Source: Hemerocallis citrina
Lineage: Eukaryota; Streptophyta; Magnoliopsida; Asparagales; Asphodelaceae
DNA length: 64,000 bases
Assembly (NCBI GenBank): GCA_017893485.1
Contig: CM030368.1
Span: 178,122,504 to 178,186,503 of the forward strand
Direction: 5' to 3'
In this document: in pieces, positions 58,746 through 64,000 of the stretch
How the letters are laid out: each line of letters begins with the position of its first letter
How positions within the stretch are numbered: position 1 is the stretch's first letter
The notes under the pieces: model-generated
The model's database searches: none
Told to the model about the DNA's origin: nothing
Seen by the model: only the letters and a program-made list of their open reading frames with translations
Translations under genes and position numbers: made by a program

Positions 58746-59570
58746 GGGAGGCACTTGCGGCGACTACGGTTAGGAAGTGACGGCAGAGGCGACCATGGTG
58801 AGGACGGCAACGTCTAATGACAGCGGCAATGCGGTTGGGAAGCGACACAACGAAGGGGAAATGGTGGCTCGACGGATGCCCTGTTTCTTGACGAAATAGA
58901 GGAGGAGAACGGCGGAGCGTCCGGGGCTTGGACGATGACGACTAGGTGGCGAGGGAGTCTGCGGTGGTTGCGGGGTGAACCGAGAGACGAAGACGATGGC
59001 GACGAGGTGGATAGAAGGTCGAGGCGGTGGGTTCTACGGCGAGGAATGGGTTCAGCGGCAATGGCGGCTCGGCAGATGCCGATGGGAACAGGGGGTAACG
59101 ACGGGGGATGACGAGGAGAGAGCGAGAGGTCGATGCTGGTGGACGGAGGGGCGATTAGAGCACGGGAGGGCGGTTAGGCTCAGTGGGTTGAAGATGAAAC
59201 AGGGGAGAACGGGAGATGGGGAGAGAGAAAGTGGCAGAGAGAGAGAGAGAGTTTATAATTTAGGGTTTATTAATGGGTATTTATAGGGAATTAAGAAATT
59301 GGGGGTTTGGGTTACAGGTTTGTGGGTTTAGGGTACAGGTTTAGGCTCCAAAAAGAGATGAACATAAAGCGAAACAACCCAAACTCAAATCACGAAGAGC
59401 AAAATTTGCAATGAGCCAAAAATATAGAAGAAAAGAGAACGGAATGATCAAAAGAGAATAAATGGACCTAAGAAAAGCAAAATTATATAATGGAAAGAAT
59501 CCAGATACAATAATCAAGAAATAAAATAAAAATACAATAAAAATCCAAAATAGGAAAAATAAGGGTTACA
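56450..59570 (-). mobile_element. Solo LTR, family B, copy 4, nested in another family-B LTR
   Basis: TGTCACACCCCG...AAGGGTTACA, 3.12 kb, with perfect TSD aacaa (56445-56449 and 59571-59575). It has the same family and orientation as its host LTR. It contains a (GA)n run (58691-58742) and purine-rich GC sequence to about 59260. Confidence 0.88.
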
Positions 59571-60111
59571 AACAATGTTCAATTTATTTATTCAAAACAA
59601 ACAATAATTATTTAGGCGGCGATGCAAATTTAATTATTTCACCATTCCTGTTCTCCTAGTCCATCAGGCAATTCACCTTGATTACCTGTAAGTTGTTCAT
59701 CTAAAAGACAGAAAAATATGTCCTGAGAGCAAGTCGTGGATAGCAAGTAGAGAAATAGAGAAACAATGGCATTTACGGTATAACAATGAATTTAATAAAT
59801 AATAGAGTCGATGGCAATGAACAATGACAAAATGATGACGATGCAATGTACAATAACGGTGATCAATAACAATAACAATGAGCGATGTCAATAGTGGTAG
59901 CAATAATGATAACACTGTTCAATAAAGATGATAATATGCAATGACGATGTGCTGAAAATTTTAAGTCTATTATTCGTTTTAATCATAACTAATGCACGTA
60001 CTACTGTGTCCTATATGTTCCATACCACATGTTCGATGCATACAATTAATTTCGTTTAGACTAAGGTGGTAGATTGTATAGGTCATGTACTCGGCACAAT
60101 ATAACATTAAA

Positions 60112-60232
60112 ATGATAACATTTGCTATTGTAGCAATTTCTTGCACAATAACGATAACACTGGCTATTGCAGCAATTTCTTGCACAATAACGATAACACT
60201 GACCATTGATGCAATTTCTTGCACAATGACGT
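60112..60232. repeat. ~42-bp minisatellite (three units)
   Basis: Units contain gcaatttcttgcacaataacg. They lie at the same LTR position as the unrelated minisatellite at 53180-53302. Confidence 0.88.
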
Positions 60233-63200
60233 TAACGATATTTTGGGAACGAGGCCCACATTTCCGAGTACAGTCACTATATTATCAACTACTCTAGTTA
60301 ACTCTTAATCCCGACTTGATTAACATTCTTTATTTAATTAACATGCAATACCAATAGGGAGCAATATGGAGAGAAATATTAATGGGGAAACGATAAGGCG
60401 ATTAATAAGGGACACTAGAATGATGACAACACAACCCTAAGATCATGCAATTTACTCCATACAATTAAATGCACTAAAAACAACATTATAGATTCAATTA
60501 TATATTATCAAACATGGAAACTCAATTCTGGACAACAGTAGGTTGTTGTACTAAAATTGAATTTCCCGCTGCTATAAAATAGAAAATGTGGATATGTCAG
60601 AAGTTCTAGAAACTAGACTCCTGTCCGGTTCCAATGCATATTAAAAGTCCAAAATCCGACAACAGTAGCTAGGTGAATTAAAGTGTTCTTTACAGGTTAC
60701 AGGTTCTGGCTGGTTATTAATGTTAACTAGTTTCAGTTGTAAAAGCAGTAAATATTCATTTTAAAAATCAGAAAAACTAATTTCCATTACCCTAAGCATG
60801 TTGGCTATCAATATGGAAATTATCATGGTAATATTTGATCATTAGTTCATCTATTTAATCAGGTTAACATGGTATATGCATAAATCTGGAAATAAAACAC
60901 AGCAGCTGTAGAATGGTCATAACTCATGCAATATAAGTTGGAATTCAAAAATTCTGGATGTTCTGGAAACTAGACACCTGGGGCAACATTTCATATTCAG
61001 AAGGTTATTGATTTTGATGACAGTATCTAGTCCGAAATAGCTTGACAATGTTCAGGTTGACAATAAATTTCAGGTTCTCAATATATTTTTGATGAATAAA
61101 AGTAAGTAAAATGTTATGAACGATGAGTTAGGGGTCGACAACGTAAATCACAGAAAGTTACATCTATATGAACATAGTATTAAGATGTATAATGTCCATA
61201 ATCTTACTAATCACAATCAACCAATACACCAACATCAATTATATACCAACCAACACTAGCATACAATCTACAATAGTTGTGTAATGTCATGAAATGAATT
61301 ACAATAACAGTCTCTATTCCTATAATCAATAATTCACTACATGAATGCATGCAATATCTCTATAAATTGGAGGCAAAAGAAGGCACAAAGTCAAGACTAC
61401 TACTTGGATTCGCTCGTGTAAGTCCGCAGCATCCCTACGATAGATAACAATAACAGATATACGATAATCAATATAGATCTACTTGCGGAATTCAATAAAC
61501 AATCTCGAATACGATACAATACAATTCGGGGGTGAGATGACTTGCCTTTAAAATGATGTTAGATCCAATTTCGGGAATAACGGGATTAGGATCCCGGGTG
61601 ACAAACCACGAACACGAAGCACGGAAACACGTGTTAGCTACGTGCAACGCTCACACAAAATGGCAAACACCCGATCGGCTTCAAAACACCAACACCAAGA
61701 TCAAAACACCGAACACCAATCCTCTCTCCAAAAGACCAAACACAGATCCAAAACACCAACATAACCCTTCTTCTTCACAAACAGAAAACACCCAAAAAAC
61801 CCAACTCTTCTCTTCTTCTCAACAGCGATGGAGAGTGAGAGAGAGAGAGATGGCAGGAGGGGAACCGACGGGGCAACTGTAAGCGGTGACTAGCGAGATG
61901 CTGGAGGTCGGGAAGCGATGCAGCGATGAGGAAGGCGGAGCTTGAGCGAAGCTACTATGTTTCTCGCCGAAACAGAGGAGGATGAGATGATGGGGGGGGG
62001 GGGTTCGAGCTCTAGATGACGGCGAAGAGGGTGATAAGGGTCTTCGGTGGTTGTGGGGTGAAGGTTGCTGACGGGATGGCGAGGACTGAGGTGACGGTAA
62101 TGGCATTGGCGTCGCTTTGACGAGGTGAGGGTGAAGACGAAGGGGCTCGATGGGTTCTCGGAGGTTGGGAGACTAAGGAGATGGTTAAGGCAGTGGCAAT
62201 GGCAGTGAGGGGCTCGACAGGGGGCAATGGTGGGGTTGTCGGTGGGGAAGACGATGAGGCGAGGTCGAGAGGTGAGCAGTCGTGAGGTAGGAGGTGAACA
62301 GATGGGATAGATGGGGTTGAGGATGAATAGGAGAGAGAGAGGTGGTTGCAGAGTAGGGTGGCTGTGATTTTGTAGGGTTAGGATAGGTTATAATATAATA
62401 GTCGTATTATAATAACCATATTAATGGGGAGGGATGCTTGGCTGATTATTAGGGATATCAAATTGGGGGTTACAGGATGGGATAATGGTTAGGAGAGATT
62501 TTTGGAGATTGGCAGTTAGTGGAGATATGGGGTGGTTTTGGGTTTGTGGGTTTGTGGGTCAAGATCCAATAGGAGGTGGGTTATAGGGTTTGGGTACAAA
62601 ATGGGTCAAATAGGAGGGCAATTATATACCCAACAAAATAAAAGACAAATTCATGAAATTAAATTTGAATTAGGAATACAAGAAGTAAGATTCAAATAAT
62701 CAAACTGAGATCAGGGATAAATCATGAATAATATTAGAATTGATATCATTCGATACAATACATGAAACAAAATGAAATGTTATTGAATTAAAAGAGAGAT
62801 TACAATGTTGATCAATAATAAAAGGGAAAGATGAAAATGGGAGTTATAATCCTACACACCTTATAACAAAATCTTGTCCTCGAAATTTGCTTAGGCGATA
62901 CATAGGACAAAGCAAAAACAATTTTGGGAAATAACAAAACTGGGAATTAAAGGGAAGGAGACAAAATGGTGGCTACACAAAAATGGGAAAAAACACGAAT
63001 AAGAATGAAGTGATCTAAAATGATGTGAATAAAGGTTCAATAAATGATGATGAATATAAATGTGTGAAAAAGGGAGGAAACAGTACAGAAGGAAGAAAAC
63101 AACACATGACTTGCGAGATGACGAAGCAAGAAGATGGAGGAGTAGGTAGAACTGGAATCGAAGAGAGAATAGACAAGGGAGAATTGAACTAATCACGGAG

Positions 63201-63830
63201 TCAACAGATGAGGGTAAATGCAAGTAATGAAAGGAAGCAAACAATGTAAGGAAGGAGAAGTAACAAGAGAATCCTAGGACCTGTGGGTTATGGGCCCATC
63301 ATGCTTCCTCTGCGCAACTCTAATCGGAAAGACTCCATCATCAGCATCCAATAACTCCAGCAATCTGCCTCATGGCTCACCATTTTCTTAACACGTGCAA
63401 ATGACATCTTTCTAGCATGAAGTTCGAACTCCTGGCAACTTCAGATTCTGAACACTTCATGAGGTCCTGGGGCTCTGCATGCACAGCAAAAGACGGCTCT
63501 TCCTCTCCCGGTGATGATCCAAGTCGCTGACATGTTGTTGTAGATCCAGTGATGCCGATCGACGAACTAAGCGGGAAGAAAGGAATGGATAACTCCAGAA
63601 TCAAAAGAATATGGGTTCGAAGGGAATGAATTTATACCTAATAAGGAATCTATCAAAGAGGGCGAATGTAAGAGACGGAAGAAAACAAGGACCAAAAAAA
63701 AGGAAGACTAGTATCCAGATTGTTGGTTATCAATTATCCATATAATTCACGTGTTGTACATATTGTTGAGTCAAACCGGTTAAACCCAAACTATTCAGGG
63801 TCCAACCCCAAACTAGTTAGAGTCAACCCT

Positions 63831-63843
63831 GGCTCTGATACCA
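63831..63843 (-). promoter_or_regulatory. Primer-binding site of the family-B element
   Basis: TGGTATCAGAGCC on the minus strand, 10 bp after the LTR end. It fixes the sense of this LTR family. Confidence 0.85.
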
Positions 63844-63853
63844 CTAAAAACCT

Positions 63854-64000
63854 TGTCACGCCCCGCTTCCCAAAAATACGGAATGCAAGCACGTGACGTT
63901 GGCCCAGCAAATGACTTGCATCATTCATAAGCTGTTATCGATTCAACTCAATAATATAAACAAGAATGTAATACAACCATGCATGCATTAAAGGAGTAAT
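63854..64000 (-). repeat. 5' LTR of the family-B element, cut by the window edge
   Basis: tgtcacgccccgcttcccaa matches the other family-B LTR ends, and the first 147 bp are almost identical to 56184-56330. Confidence 0.85.

Larger units (their letters stand above)
56184..64000 (-). mobile_element. Family-B LTR element without coding sequence (LARD-like), partial
   Basis: On the minus strand the 5' LTR starts at the right edge and ends at 63854. The PBS (TGGTATCAGAGCC on the minus strand, 63831-63843) follows. The internal region spans 62857-63853 (about 1 kb), and a GAGGACAAGATTTTGTTATAA-type sequence precedes the 3' LTR (56184-62856). Frames of 75 and 117 codons inside show no gag or pol motif. 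The 3' LTR is about 3.5 kb once a nested solo LTR is removed. Confidence 0.78.

Noticed and set aside
1..64000. tRNA, rRNA, snRNA or microRNA genes
   Set aside because: I saw no cloverleaf, rRNA or snRNA body. The tRNA-like strings found are primer-binding sites. The USE+TATA boxes lie in LTRs and are not followed by a known snRNA sequence.

Overview
This is plant nuclear DNA. The evidence is spliced genes with GT-AG introns, LTR retrotransposons primed by initiator-tRNA-Met-type sites, and CACTA, hAT, Mutator-like and Helitron elements. I cannot name the species; a eudicot is likely but unproven. Most of the window is nested transposable elements (TEs). Only one host gene is visible.

Region 1 (1-13,390, minus strand): the 5' two-thirds of a kinesin-14 gene with an N-terminal calponin-homology domain, a coiled coil and the start of the motor. 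I could place 15 coding exons. The gene runs off the left edge before the switch I/II motifs. A single 9.5-kb intron (3,135-12,627) holds a pol-deleted chromodomain Gypsy element (4,091-8,547), a Mutator-like inverted-repeat element carrying two head-to-head Helitrons (9,099-10,877), and an RNase H fragment of a LINE split by a MITE-like element that is itself split by a Helitron.

Region 2 (13,391-22,510): the kinesin 5' flank, then a hAT element (14,259-19,407, 8-bp target site duplication, TSD) with a CACTA element inside it (14,952-18,994, 3-bp TSD). Next come a short Helitron split by a LINE-like insertion (19-bp TSD), a 265-bp solo LTR, a 36-bp perfect palindrome and a small polyA-type insertion.

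Region 3 (about 22,510-52,786): what looks like one very large, dead Mutator-like element (MULE). Its parts in order are an array of ~340-bp hairpin-forming repeats, a FAR1/MULE transposase pseudogene (plus strand, 29,206-36,879), a central tandem-repeat region, and a convergent plant mobile domain (PMD) pseudogene (minus strand, about 52,786-45,793). It has been broken by solo LTRs of four families and by a TRIM-like element. Removing each insertion plus one TSD restores continuity of the sequence it interrupts, which ties the pieces together.

Region 4 (52,787-64,000): a stack of LTR insertions up to four deep, mostly one family with ~3.5-kb LTRs. It includes a solo LTR inside another LTR of the same family, and a coding-free element whose internal region (about 1 kb) and second LTR reach the right edge.

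Seven LTRs stand alone between matching or near-matching TSDs, so LTR-LTR recombination has been frequent. The most unusual signals are the two-gene MULE with its hairpin satellite, and an snRNA-type USE+TATA promoter architecture kept at identical spacing in three LTRs of the TRIM-like family.
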